Positions 25,395-33,443 of a stretch of 50,327 nt of DNA are shown here, in pieces (positions within the stretch are counted from its first letter, which is position 1; each line of letters opens with the position of its first letter). The translations under genes were made by a program, and so were the position numbers. The notes under the pieces were generated by a model that did no database searches, had not been told where the DNA came from, and saw nothing but the letters and a program-made list of their open reading frames with translations. Source of the stretch: Sulfurivirga sp964427185 (GTDB lineage Bacteria > Pseudomonadota > Gammaproteobacteria > Thiomicrospirales > Thiomicrospiraceae); NCBI GenBank assembly GCA_964427185.1, contig CAYRSN010000009.1, forward strand, positions 1-50,327. The letters run 5' to 3'.

Positions 25395-25780
25395 CAGTAG
25401 TGGCTGAGCACCATCACGCCGTCGGCTTCGATATCGGTATCTTTAGGTAGCTGTGCTACGGCGACGGCCGCACGGGCGGGGTAAGGTTGGTCAAAATACT
25501 GCGCCATGATTTCATTGACGGTCGCGAAGTGGGTCATGTCGGTGAGGTAAATGTTGAGTTTGACAATGTCATTAAGGCTGCCGCCTGCGGCCTCGCACAC
25601 GGCGCGCAGGTTCTGGAACACGCGGTGGATGCGGTTTTCAATGGAGCCCTCTACCAGTGCCATGGTGGCCGGATCCAGCCCGATCTGGCCGGAGAGATAA
25701 ACGGTGTTACCTACTTTAACAGCCTGAGAGTAGGTGCCGATGGCCTGAGGCGCCTGGTCGGTGGAAATAATTTCGCGCAT
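25394..25780 (-). CDS. ridA: RidA family reactive intermediate/imine deaminase
   Basis: 128 residues, full RidA length. It hydrolyses reactive enamine/imine intermediates released by PLP enzymes such as threonine dehydratase. The key Arg is in YPARAAVAVAQLPKD near residue 104, with AIGTYSQAVKVGNTVYLSGQIGLDP at the N-terminus. AAGGAG lies nine bases before the ATG. It is co-transcribed with spoT upstream and recG downstream, a common gammaproteobacterial order. Confidence 0.95.
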   Translation of the reverse strand: MREIISTDQAPQAIGTYSQAVKVGNTVYLSGQIGLDPATMALVEGSIENRIHRVFQNLRAVCEAAGGSLNDIVKLNIYLTDMTHFATVNEIMAQYFDQPYPARAAVAVAQLPKDTDIEADGVMVLSHY

Positions 25781-25839
25781 GGTTCAACGCTCCTTTTAAG
25801 GGTTATCTGTAAGTGTTCATTTTAGCGGATGGGGGCGGG

Positions 25840-27957
25840 TTATAGGCGTTGTATGCGTTGCACGATGGGAATACGCTTGAGGGTGCGCATGAGGCTGGCA
25901 AGGTGTTTGCGGTCGCGCACAAGTACTTCAAAGCGCGTGAGGCTGTAGGTGTCGTCTTTATCCTCGGAGCTGACATGGGCGATGTCTGTGCCGGTTTTGG
26001 CAATGGTGGTGGCGATTTCCGCCAGCGCACCGCGACGGTTCTGAACCTCAAGCTGGATAATGGATTTGAACAGCCCCTCTGGCGATTCTTCCCATTTTAC
26101 ATCCAGCCATTTGTCGGGCTGATTGCGGTAGCTTTTTACATTGGGGCAGTTGGCGCGGTGGATGACCAGCCCTTTACCGGAGGAGATAAAGCCGATAATT
26201 TCATCTCCGGGGATGGGATGGCAGCAGTTGGCAAAGGAGACAGCGAGGCCTTCGGTGCCGCTGATGGAGAGGGCGGCGGAGTTGTCGCCTGGCTGAGGCA
26301 GGGTGTTTTCATGCAGCAGATCGTGGATTTGCTTGGCCACTAAGGCGGCGTTACGCTCGCCCAGGCCAATTTTTTCCAGCAGCTGTTCCCAGCACTCCAG
26401 CTGCAGGGCATTGAGCACTTTTTGCTGTGCGTCCGGTGTGAGCTGGTCTGGGTTTAAGCCTACGGTACGCAGGGATTTGGCCAGCAGGCGGCGACCCAGC
26501 TCAATGGCGCTGATCTGAGTCTGGTGTTTGAGAAAGTTGCGGATCTGGGTGCGGGCTTTGGGGGTGGCCACAAACTCCAGCCAGGCCGGATTAGGGGTAA
26601 GTTCTTTGCCCTTGATGATTTCGACTGTCTGACCGCTCTGTAAAGGGGTGCGCAGGGGCACCAGTTCCTTATCTACCCGTGCGCCGACGCAGGCATGTCC
26701 CAGGTTGGTATGCACATGGTAGGCAAAATCCACCGGTGTGGCACCTTTGGGCAGGCTGATAATATCCCCTTTGGGGGTGAAGACATAGATGACGCCAGGG
26801 AAGAGATCTACCTTGACGTTTTCCAGAAAATCTACGGAGTTGCCGGCGTTCTGTTGGATTTCCAGCAAGTGCTTGATCCACTCCTGTGCGCGGGTTTCTA
26901 CAGGGGAAGGTTTGGCGGAGCCTTTGTCCTTGTATTCCCAGTGGGCGGCAATGCCGTGCTCGGCCACCTCATGCATGATTTCGGTGCGGATCTGCACTTC
27001 GATATGCACGCCGTGGGGGCCGAACAGCACTGTATGCAGGGATTGGTAGCCGTTGGGTTTGGGGATGGCGATATAGTCTTTAAAACGACCGGGCAGCGGT
27101 TTGTAAAGCTGGTGCACGGCACCCAGGGTGCGGTAGCAGTTGTCCACGGTGTCGGTGATAATGCGAAAAGCGAACAGATCGAGGATTTCGGCGAACTTCA
27201 TGCGACGGCTGCACATTTTCTTATACAGGCTGTAGAGGTGCTTTTCCCGCCCTTGCACACTGCCTGAGATGCCGTCTTGTTCAAGACGGTGGCTGATGGT
27301 GTCGGTGATTTGCTGCACGATTTCTTTGCGTGGGCCGCGAGCCTTGTTAACAGCAGCTTCCAACACACGATAACGCCAGGGGTGCATGGCTTTGAAACCC
27401 AGATCTTCCAGTTCGATGCGAAAGGCGTTGATGCCCAGCCGTGCGGCAATGGGTGCATAGATATCCAGGGTTTCTTTGGCGATACGCCGCTGCTTATCCG
27501 GAGGCATGGCACCCAGGGTGCGCATATTGTGCAGACGGTCGGCCAGTTTGATGAGAATCACCCGCAGATCTCGTGCCATGGCCAGCATCATTTTGCGGAA
27601 ATTTTCCGCCTGGGTTTGCTGTTTGCTGTGGTTTTTCAGTTTACCCAGCTTGGTGACACCGTCTACCAGCTCGGCCACACTTTCGCCAAATAGCTTGGTT
27701 ACTTCTTCTTTGGTAACCGGTGTGTCTTCTACAACATCATGCAGTAGTGCTGCGATCAGGCTTTCATGATCCAGCCGGATATCGGCAAGAATCTCTGCCA
27801 CTGCTACTGGATGCCAGATATAGTCTTCGCCGGATTTACGCTTCTGGCCTTCATGGGCTTTGCGGGCAAATTCGAATGCTTTTTTGATTTGCGCCACCTG
27901 TTGCTTGGGCAGGTAGGTTGAGGCCTTTTTCAGCAGGGGCGCAACAGAGTGAGTCAT
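25840..27957 (-). CDS. spoT: Bifunctional (p)ppGpp synthetase / hydrolase SpoT
   Basis: 705 residues (E. coli 702). It makes and degrades the stringent-response alarmone. The N-terminal hydrolase HD motif is LLHDVVEDT near residue 71. The synthetase domain contains GRFKDYIAIPKPNGYQSLHT; the RFKD form marks a bifunctional enzyme instead of a RelA-type one. TGS (KGDIISLPKGATPVDFAYHVH near 385) and a C-terminal ACT domain follow. It starts nine bases after rpoZ with a pyrimidine-rich upstream region, so translation probably depends on coupling to rpoZ. Confidence 0.97.
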   Translation of the reverse strand: MTHSVAPLLKKASTYLPKQQVAQIKKAFEFARKAHEGQKRKSGEDYIWHPVAVAEILADIRLDHESLIAALLHDVVEDTPVTKEEVTKLFGESVAELVDGVTKLGKLKNHSKQQTQAENFRKMMLAMARDLRVILIKLADRLHNMRTLGAMPPDKQRRIAKETLDIYAPIAARLGINAFRIELEDLGFKAMHPWRYRVLEAAVNKARGPRKEIVQQITDTISHRLEQDGISGSVQGREKHLYSLYKKMCSRRMKFAEILDLFAFRIITDTVDNCYRTLGAVHQLYKPLPGRFKDYIAIPKPNGYQSLHTVLFGPHGVHIEVQIRTEIMHEVAEHGIAAHWEYKDKGSAKPSPVETRAQEWIKHLLEIQQNAGNSVDFLENVKVDLFPGVIYVFTPKGDIISLPKGATPVDFAYHVHTNLGHACVGARVDKELVPLRTPLQSGQTVEIIKGKELTPNPAWLEFVATPKARTQIRNFLKHQTQISAIELGRRLLAKSLRTVGLNPDQLTPDAQQKVLNALQLECWEQLLEKIGLGERNAALVAKQIHDLLHENTLPQPGDNSAALSISGTEGLAVSFANCCHPIPGDEIIGFISSGKGLVIHRANCPNVKSYRNQPDKWLDVKWEESPEGLFKSIIQLEVQNRRGALAEIATTIAKTGTDIAHVSSEDKDDTYSLTRFEVLVRDRKHLASLMRTLKRIPIVQRIQRL

Positions 27958-27966
27958 GGAGAGAAA

Positions 27967-28191
27967 TTAGCTGAATACAGGAGGTGTTTCAGGGTCGTTG
28001 AGTACAACTTCCGGGTCAATGTTGCCTTCTGCCAGCTCGCGCAGAGCGATCACTGTGGGTTTGTCGTTTTCCCGCGGGACGGTAGGCTCTGCACCGCGCT
28101 CAATCTGGCGAGCGCGCTTGGCAGCGACCAGCACCAGCTCAAAACGGTTTTCAACTTTGTTTAAAGAGTCTTCTACGGTAACGCGTGCCAT
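27967..28191 (-). CDS. rpoZ: DNA-directed RNA polymerase subunit omega
   Basis: 74 residues starting MARVTVEDSLNKVENRFELVLVAAKRARQI, the defining sequence of omega, which helps assemble core RNA polymerase. AAAGGA precedes this ATG; an in-frame start 12 codons upstream lacks the conserved N-terminus and is rejected. It is followed by spoT as in E. coli, but gmk, the usual upstream partner, is 19 kb away at 47318-47932. Confidence 0.96.
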   Translation of the reverse strand: MARVTVEDSLNKVENRFELVLVAAKRARQIERGAEPTVPRENDKPTVIALRELAEGNIDPEVVLNDPETPPVFS

Positions 28192-28234
28192 GGAGTATCC
28201 TTTGTTATTTAATACAGGATTTTGCAAAGACCTT

Positions 28235-29524
28235 TTATTTTACCACATTTTTAGTGCTTATCAGAGCCTTATGCTGGTTTTGAGCTTGTTCCGTTAGCCT
28301 CAGTGCCTGCCAATAAGCTTGGCGGACCTGTTGAATATGTTGCAGCAGGGTGGTCTGGCTGCGGGTGCCGAGCGCGGTAGCTTTATCGGGCTGGTGCCAA
28401 AGAGTTGCGGCGGCGGTGAGGGCCTCATCCAGGCTTTCGTATTGTTTGATGGCATGGGCGGTGGTGAACAGGGCGGTTTCTTCTGCAAAATCCCGCATGT
28501 CGGTACCGACAATGACAGGTTTGCCCAGAGCGGCGGCTTCAAGGAAGTTGTGCCCACCGTAGGGGGCGAAGCTGCCGCCCATGATGACGCCCTGCGCGCC
28601 GGCCATCCAGCGGGTGAGGTTGCCAAAGCGGGTCTCGATCAAAATTTTTGCATCGTTTTGGGCTTCGGTGTCTGTGTGGACTGGATATGGATTCAAGTCG
28701 CAGGCTTTGGCCTGCTGCGCCATAGTATCGGCATCTTTAGGGCGGCGGGGGACGATGACCCAGGGCAGGTTGAGCCGCTGTTCCTGTAGCAGGTTGAACA
28801 GGGCTTCGGTCTCTTCCACATAGGCGGAGGCGAAGAGGAGATAGGGGTGTGTGCGTAAGGGTATGGGCGGGTGTTCGATCAGGCGGGCGGCAGCGAGCCA
28901 TTTGAGGTTGCCGGCAATGTGGATGTGTTTGGCAGGTGCGCCCAGTTGGATAAAGCGCTGGGCATCTGCCTTGCTGCGCACCAGAAAGGTTTCCACCTGT
29001 TGCAAGCCGCTGTTCCATGCACGCTTCAGAAAGGCTGGCGCACGGAGAGATTTTTCGGTCAGTCGGCCATTAATATAGGTGATGGGCACGCCTGTTTCTG
29101 CAGCATTGAGCAATAGATTGGGCCACAGTTCGGTTTCCAGCACCCACAGGGCTTTGGGCTTGAGCCATTGAATAAAGCGGCGGGTTTCGCCAGGTGTATC
29201 CCAGGGCAGCCAGCTCCAGGGCACTGTTTCATGGAATAGTTGATTGAGCTTGATGGCACCATTGGCACTCCAGACGGTAACAAAAAGTGGAGTGTTTTGT
29301 GTCAGCAGAGCTTCAATTAGCGGTTGAGCGGCCACAATTTCGCCTGCAGAGGCGCAATGGAGCCAAATAGGCTGTTTTGGCGGGATTTTCTGGGAAATTT
29401 CTGGAGCAAAAAAATTCGATTTTGAAAAAAAGGGGGAGACCCTCGTTCTTGCGCGTTTGAGTCGCCAGCGCACCAAGGGCGAGAGGGTCTGTGTGAGCAG
29501 CGTATAGGGCTGGGGGCGGTTCAT
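28235..29524 (-). CDS. waaA: 3-deoxy-D-manno-octulosonic acid transferase WaaA (KdtA)
   Basis: 429 residues. It transfers Kdo (here probably Kdo8N) from its CMP form to lipid A at the inner membrane. It has LHCASAGEIVAAQPLIEALL near residue 55, ALWVLETELWPN, a VNGRL-like INGRLTEKS, and the GT-B C-terminal motif GGSFAPYGGHNFLEAAALGKPVIVG. Residues 28-41 are encoded by a sense copy of the dispersed repeat, in the N-terminal segment before the conserved fold. The ATG overlaps the kdsB stop (ATGA). Confidence 0.95.
   Translation of the reverse strand: MNRPQPYTLLTQTLSPLVRWRLKRARTRVSPFFSKSNFFAPEISQKIPPKQPIWLHCASAGEIVAAQPLIEALLTQNTPLFVTVWSANGAIKLNQLFHETVPWSWLPWDTPGETRRFIQWLKPKALWVLETELWPNLLLNAAETGVPITYINGRLTEKSLRAPAFLKRAWNSGLQQVETFLVRSKADAQRFIQLGAPAKHIHIAGNLKWLAAARLIEHPPIPLRTHPYLLFASAYVEETEALFNLLQEQRLNLPWVIVPRRPKDADTMAQQAKACDLNPYPVHTDTEAQNDAKILIETRFGNLTRWMAGAQGVIMGGSFAPYGGHNFLEAAALGKPVIVGTDMRDFAEETALFTTAHAIKQYESLDEALTAAATLWHQPDKATALGTRSQTTLLQHIQQVRQAYWQALRLTEQAQNQHKALISTKNVVK
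29402..29442 (-). repeat. Dispersed 40-bp repeat, copy 3 (sense inside waaA)
   Basis: On the minus strand: GGGTCTCCCCC, T7, CAAAATCGAATTTT (AAAAT/ATTTT inverted repeat), then TTTGCTCCAG. It is nearly identical to copy 1 through its first 25 bases. It is translated within waaA as RVSPFFSKSNFFAP. Confidence 0.7.
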
Positions 29525-30276
29525 GAGGCCTGTTGTATCAGCAGGGATTCGATACGCCGGAGATCTTCCGGTTCGTCTACTTCGGGGCTGTCCCAGGCGC
29601 TTTCTACGACTTTGATACGATAGCCGTACTCCAGCGCGCGCAGCTGCTCCAGCATTTCCAGCTGTTCCAGTTTGCCTACGGGCAGGCGGGCGAAAATATC
29701 TACAAAGCGTTTGGTATAGGCATAGACACCCAGATGCTTGTAGTGTTCGCCGTGCTCGAAATCATCTCGCCCCCAGGGAATGGTGGCGCGGGAGAAGTAG
29801 AGGGCGAAGCCGTTGTTGTCGCACACCACTTTTACATCCTTGGGGTTGGTGATTTCATCCGCGTTGCAGATGCGGTAGCTGAGGGTGGTCATTTCAAAGC
29901 CGCCGTCATAGCCGGCGGTGAGAAAAGGGCTGACCACTGCTTCAATCGCTTCTGTCGCTACCAGCGGCTGGTCGCCCTGCACGTTAACGACAATGTCGTC
30001 ATCGTTGAGGTTGAGCTGGTCGGCGGCGCGGGCGATGCGGTCGGTGCCGCAGGTGACGTTTTCCGGCGTCATGATCACCTCGGCGCCAAAGCCGCGGGCG
30101 GCGGCGGCGATGTCCTCGCTGTCGGTGGTGATATAGGTGGCATCCAGGTTGTGGGCGGCGGCTACCCGCTCATATACATGCTGGATGAGCATTTTGCCGG
30201 CGATTTTCTCCAGCGGCTTGCCCGGCAGGCGGGAGGATGCAAAACGGGCGGGGATAAAAGCGATGATCTTGCGCAT
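29521..30276 (-). CDS. kdsB: CMP-Kdo synthetase, probably the 8-amino-Kdo type (KdsB)
   Basis: 251 residues. It activates the octulosonate sugar with CTP. PARFASSRLPGKPL near residue 9 is the nucleotide-binding signature. The variants NVQGDQPLV near residue 98, YKHLGVYAYTKRFV and LEQLEMLEQLRALEYG resemble my recollection of the Shewanella Kdo8N cytidylyltransferase more than E. coli KdsB, which has QGDEPMI. Position downstream of kdnA and kdnB supports this. The start shares TTA/CAT bases with the stop of the upstream small gene. Confidence 0.93.
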   Translation of the reverse strand: MRKIIAFIPARFASSRLPGKPLEKIAGKMLIQHVYERVAAAHNLDATYITTDSEDIAAAARGFGAEVIMTPENVTCGTDRIARAADQLNLNDDDIVVNVQGDQPLVATEAIEAVVSPFLTAGYDGGFEMTTLSYRICNADEITNPKDVKVVCDNNGFALYFSRATIPWGRDDFEHGEHYKHLGVYAYTKRFVDIFARLPVGKLEQLEMLEQLRALEYGYRIKVVESAWDSPEVDEPEDLRRIESLLIQQAS

Positions 30277-30473
30277 TATGAGGAAGATCGGCTCTTTGAG
30301 GATGCATTTGAACAGGTTTCAGGCGAGACATATTGCACCTGTTCATCTGCCCAGATGGCAATTTTGATACCGAATCGTTGTGCCCGTTTGCGTGCCTGCA
30401 GGGCTGCCCGTACTATGGCTTTTCGAGCGCCAAGGAGGTCGCTCTGATGTGATTCATGTTTCTGGCTGGTCAT
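30276..30473 (-). CDS. Small zeta-toxin partner protein (antitoxin-like)
   Basis: 65 residues. The central part, AALQARKRAQRFGIKIAIWADEQV, resembles short proteins often encoded beside zeta-like kinases, which share an Ala/Lys-rich helix, a Gly, and an AxW strand; this is pattern recall. The rest is polar, ending with a Ser-rich tail. The start ATG at 30473 lies inside the 3' end of the kinase gene (20-base overlap), and the stop touches the kdsB start. The kinase-first gene order is unusual. Confidence 0.6.
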   Translation of the reverse strand: MTSQKHESHQSDLLGARKAIVRAALQARKRAQRFGIKIAIWADEQVQYVSPETCSNASSKSRSSS

Positions 30474-30990
30474 GGTGTTTCTCTTCAATCAAAATAGGTG
30501 AACAACCTGAATTATCGTAAATTGCCCAAGTATTGACAATGGGCTTGTAGAGGGTTTCCAGGTTTTTCAGACCGGCATGAAAGCGCCGTCTAACAGTGGG
30601 GTCGGGGATGAAGTGCCCGCCTTCTTGCACGCGCTGATGAACGCGGGCGATGGCCAGTTCGGGAGAAGCCAGACGTAGGAAAAACAGCTCGACATGGTAG
30701 CCTTTGGCGCGCCACTTAGGAATGCATTGAGCATAGTAGCGTCCACTGAGTGTGGTTTCCAGAGCAAAGCTCTCCTGCTGCTGGAGATGCCGCTGGATTT
30801 CCAGTAGCATTAGTCGTCCAGCCTGCCACGCTGCCCGCTCAGGCGCAAAGGGCGATAGACCCTTAGCAATCAGGTCTGCATTGATGAAGTTCAGGCATCC
30901 AGCTTCTTCCGGCAGAAAGGCTTCGGCAAAAGTGGTTTTGTCCGCCCCATTGGGGCCGGCAATGATAATGATTTTGGGCTTCTGGCGCAT
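30454..30990 (-). CDS. Zeta-toxin-like P-loop kinase with altered Walker A
   Basis: 178 residues from the ATG at 30990, which overlaps the kdnB stop (TGATG). Zeta toxins phosphorylate UDP-GlcNAc or related sugars. Family features are the P-loop start, INADLIAKGLSPFAPERAAWQAGRLML near residue 35-61, FALETTLSG near 72, and RRRFHAGLKNLETLY near 141. The Walker A reads GPNGADKTT at residues 12-20: Asp17 (codon GAC) replaces the invariant last glycine, one base from GGC. This probably cripples ATP binding. It sits within a lipopolysaccharide operon. Confidence 0.8.
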   Translation of the reverse strand: MRQKPKIIIIAGPNGADKTTFAEAFLPEEAGCLNFINADLIAKGLSPFAPERAAWQAGRLMLLEIQRHLQQQESFALETTLSGRYYAQCIPKWRAKGYHVELFFLRLASPELAIARVHQRVQEGGHFIPDPTVRRRFHAGLKNLETLYKPIVNTWAIYDNSGCSPILIEEKHHDQPET

Positions 30991-32063
30991 CACATCCGCT
31001 TGTAAAGATCGGTGAGCAGCTCGTCGGTGACCTTTTCTTCCCAGCCTGAGCCGAAGACATTGTCCCACAGGGGCGCGAGGCCTTTGGCGATTTTGACCAT
31101 TTGGGCGATTTGTTCATCTGACCAGTTTTTGCTGAGGTTCTGCGGCAGGTCGATCTTGTGTTTTTTCACCATTTCGCGGAATTCAGCTACGCCTTGGGGG
31201 TAGAAGTCGTCCAGCACGTTGAAGGCGATGCAGTTGCCGATGCCGTGACGGTAGCCGAACACATAGCTCAGCCCGTAGCTGAGCGCATGGCAGGCGCCCA
31301 CCTGGGAGTAGGCGATACTCATGCCGCCCATCCAGCTGGCCATCATCAGTTTGTCGTCTTTTTCCGGGTGGTTGTCCAGATAGACCTGGCGGCACAGTTC
31401 CATGGCCTTTTCGCCGTAGGCCTTGGAAAACTCGTTGAGGTAGGTGCCTTCGAGAGATTCCACACAGTGGATGTAGCAGTCCATGCCGGTGTAGAACCAC
31501 TGGTTCTTGGGCACATCGCGGATCAGCTCCGGGTCGAGGATCACCTGGTCGAATACGGTGTAGTCGGAGTTAAGCCCCAGCTTTTTCTCCGGGCCGGTGA
31601 GCACGGCGGTGCGTGAGGCCTCGGCACCGGTGCCGGAGAGGGTGGGCACGCCTACATGATGTACGGCGGGGTTCTGGATCAGATCCCAGCCCTGATACTT
31701 GGCGGCGCCGCCGGGGTTGGTGAGCATGAGTGATACGGCTTTAGCAATATCAAGCACGGAGCCGCCGCCAATGCCTACAACGGAAATAGGCGGCTGGCCG
31801 TCTTTGTGTTGCAGTACCTGCTCGGTGAGGGCATCTACATAGGTGGTTTTGGGCTCATCGCGCACATCCGCCCAGATAATCAGATCCTGCGGCTGGGCGG
31901 GCAGGCGGGTTTCCGTATCCTTGCCCTTTTGAGATGGGTCGAGGATAAAGACCGCGAAATCCTGATCTGTTTTGCGTTGCTCATCCACCACATCTGTCAG
32001 CTGGGGGTAGGCGCCGCGGCCAAAAATAATACGCGGCACGGTTTTGAAATTACGAAACTTCAT
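30990..32063 (-). CDS. kdnB: 3-deoxy-manno-octulosonate 8-oxidase KdnB
   Basis: 357 residues, an iron-containing alcohol dehydrogenase family protein. In Shewanella KdnB oxidises C8 of Kdo to the aldehyde that KdnA then aminates. The nucleotide motif VGIGGGSVLDIAKAV is near residue 96. Metal ligands are in GMDCYIHCVES and in CHALSYGLSYVFGYRHGIGNC. MKFRNFKTVPRIIFGRG, KYQGWDLIQNP and NQWFYTGMDCYIH closely match my memory of the Shewanella protein. The ATG overlaps the kdnA stop (ATGA). Confidence 0.92.
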   Translation of the reverse strand: MKFRNFKTVPRIIFGRGAYPQLTDVVDEQRKTDQDFAVFILDPSQKGKDTETRLPAQPQDLIIWADVRDEPKTTYVDALTEQVLQHKDGQPPISVVGIGGGSVLDIAKAVSLMLTNPGGAAKYQGWDLIQNPAVHHVGVPTLSGTGAEASRTAVLTGPEKKLGLNSDYTVFDQVILDPELIRDVPKNQWFYTGMDCYIHCVESLEGTYLNEFSKAYGEKAMELCRQVYLDNHPEKDDKLMMASWMGGMSIAYSQVGACHALSYGLSYVFGYRHGIGNCIAFNVLDDFYPQGVAEFREMVKKHKIDLPQNLSKNWSDEQIAQMVKIAKGLAPLWDNVFGSGWEEKVTDELLTDLYKRM

Positions 32064-33238
32064 CGCAAGACCTCGTTAAATGCGTTAATGCGTGCCTCGA
32101 TATCCTCATCCGTCCATTTAAGTGAGATAAGCATGGACAGGGTGCGGGAGATCATGGCATCAGACTTGGGCAGGCGCACCTGTTCATAATCCGGGTGGGG
32201 CATGTCGTGAATGGGTAGGCGGCTGGGGGCCTTGAGCTGTTTGATATGCGCCCAGTTGCGCAGGTAGTGCCAGTTGTTGTCCCACCAGTAGAAGACGCCG
32301 CCCACCTTTTCATTGAGCTGTTTCGCTACCTCACGGGCACGGTCTTCATTGGGTAGCATAAAGCTCAGAAAGCCTGCGTTGTCGCCGTCCGGGTCGGGCA
32401 GGTGACGCAGGCTGACTTCGCCGAAGCTGGCCAGTGCGGCTTTCAGTTTGGCTTTGTTACGGCGTTGAATCTCCAGAATGGTGTCCAGCTTACGCAGCTG
32501 CGCCACGCCCACGGCGGCGTTCATCTCGCTGATGCGGTAGTTGGTGCCCATAAAAGGGTGGCCTTCTGCACCGCGGTCGGAGCCAATGTGGTCATGACCA
32601 TGGTCGGTGAACATGTGCGCTTTTTCATAAATTTCGTCGGAATGCGTCAGCACCGCGCCGCCTTCGCCGCAGGAGAGGGTTTTGACCGAATCGAATGACA
32701 GCGCGCCCACATCTCCGATCGTGCCCAGCGCATGGCCCTTGTAGGTGGCGCCGGTGGCCTGGCAGGCATCTTCAATCAGCATTAGCCCGTGTCGGTCGCA
32801 AATGGCCTTGATCTCGTCCATTTTTGCCATGCCGCCGCACATGTGTACTACATTGACAGCTTTGGTGCGCGGGGTAATGGCCGCTTCAATGCCTTCCGGC
32901 GACAGGCACAGGGTTTCGTCGATTTCCGCGAATACGGGGATGGCACCAGCCATGAGCACCGCCTCCACCGTGGCCACAAAGGTAAAAGGTGGTACGATCA
33001 CCTCATCCCCTGCGCCTACGCCGGCGCACACCAGCGCTGTGTGCAGGGCGGTGGTGCCGCTGGAGACCAGATGTGCATGGCGCACATTGAGCTTGTCCTG
33101 CAGCATCTGTTCCATTTCACGGGCTTTCCATACGTCATGGCGCATGGCGTCAAAGTTGTAGCGGAAGGTGAAGCCTTTTTCCATCACCTCCAGCACTTCA
33201 TTGCGTTCGTTTTCGTCAAATAGTTCAAATCCGGGCAT
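32060..33238 (-). CDS. kdnA: 8-amino-3,8-dideoxy-manno-octulosonate transaminase KdnA
   Basis: 392 residues, a DegT/DnrJ/EryC1-type PLP aminotransferase. KdnA transfers an amino group to the C8 aldehyde of Kdo, giving Kdo8N. The PLP lysine is Lys186 in SFDSVKTLSCGEGG; the cofactor Asp is in LIEDACQATGA near 157. The start MPGFELFDENERNEVLEVME and FTFRYNFD agree with Shewanella KdnA as I recall it. AAGGAG lies nine bases upstream. It is the first gene of the operon kdnA-kdnB-kinase-partner-kdsB-waaA. Confidence 0.92.
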   Translation of the reverse strand: MPGFELFDENERNEVLEVMEKGFTFRYNFDAMRHDVWKAREMEQMLQDKLNVRHAHLVSSGTTALHTALVCAGVGAGDEVIVPPFTFVATVEAVLMAGAIPVFAEIDETLCLSPEGIEAAITPRTKAVNVVHMCGGMAKMDEIKAICDRHGLMLIEDACQATGATYKGHALGTIGDVGALSFDSVKTLSCGEGGAVLTHSDEIYEKAHMFTDHGHDHIGSDRGAEGHPFMGTNYRISEMNAAVGVAQLRKLDTILEIQRRNKAKLKAALASFGEVSLRHLPDPDGDNAGFLSFMLPNEDRAREVAKQLNEKVGGVFYWWDNNWHYLRNWAHIKQLKAPSRLPIHDMPHPDYEQVRLPKSDAMISRTLSMLISLKWTDEDIEARINAFNEVLR

Positions 33239-33268
33239 GCACGGTTACTCCTTTATCACAATCCGGTC

Positions 33269-33274
33269 ATTATA
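33269..33274 (-). promoter_or_regulatory. Candidate -10 box upstream of kdnA
   Basis: Perfect TATAAT on the minus strand, 31 bases before the kdnA ATG at a suitable distance for its leader. No convincing -35 box is present, so an activator could be needed. The 205-bp gap 33239-33443 is otherwise AT-rich, divergent-promoter-like DNA. Confidence 0.45.
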
Positions 33275-33443
33275 CCTGCTGGGCATTTTTATGATTTGGA
33301 TGCATATTTTTCGTTCGGACATAGGTATTGCAGCTTATTGAGCAGAATTGAAGCTGAGCGCTTTATTTATGGCAGATGCGGCGGACGTGGGAATATGTTT
33401 TTTGTATCATAGTTGCCTCCTGTATCAAGATGATTGAATACCT

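Noticed and set aside
23634..25400. Long open frames antisense to recG on the plus strand
   Set aside because: They mirror the codon pattern of recG, have no family features or ribosome binding sites, and recG is certain.
26695..27693. Open frames antisense to spoT
   Set aside because: They lie fully within a well-supported spoT gene and show no independent signals.
29533..30447. 304-codon open frame antisense to kdsB
   Set aside because: Shadow of GC-rich codons in kdsB; composition is Gly/Val/Asp-rich low complexity with no recognisable motif.
33405..33410. TATCAT as a -10 box for coaX
   Set aside because: No -35 element at the right distance and no extended -10; too weak to list.
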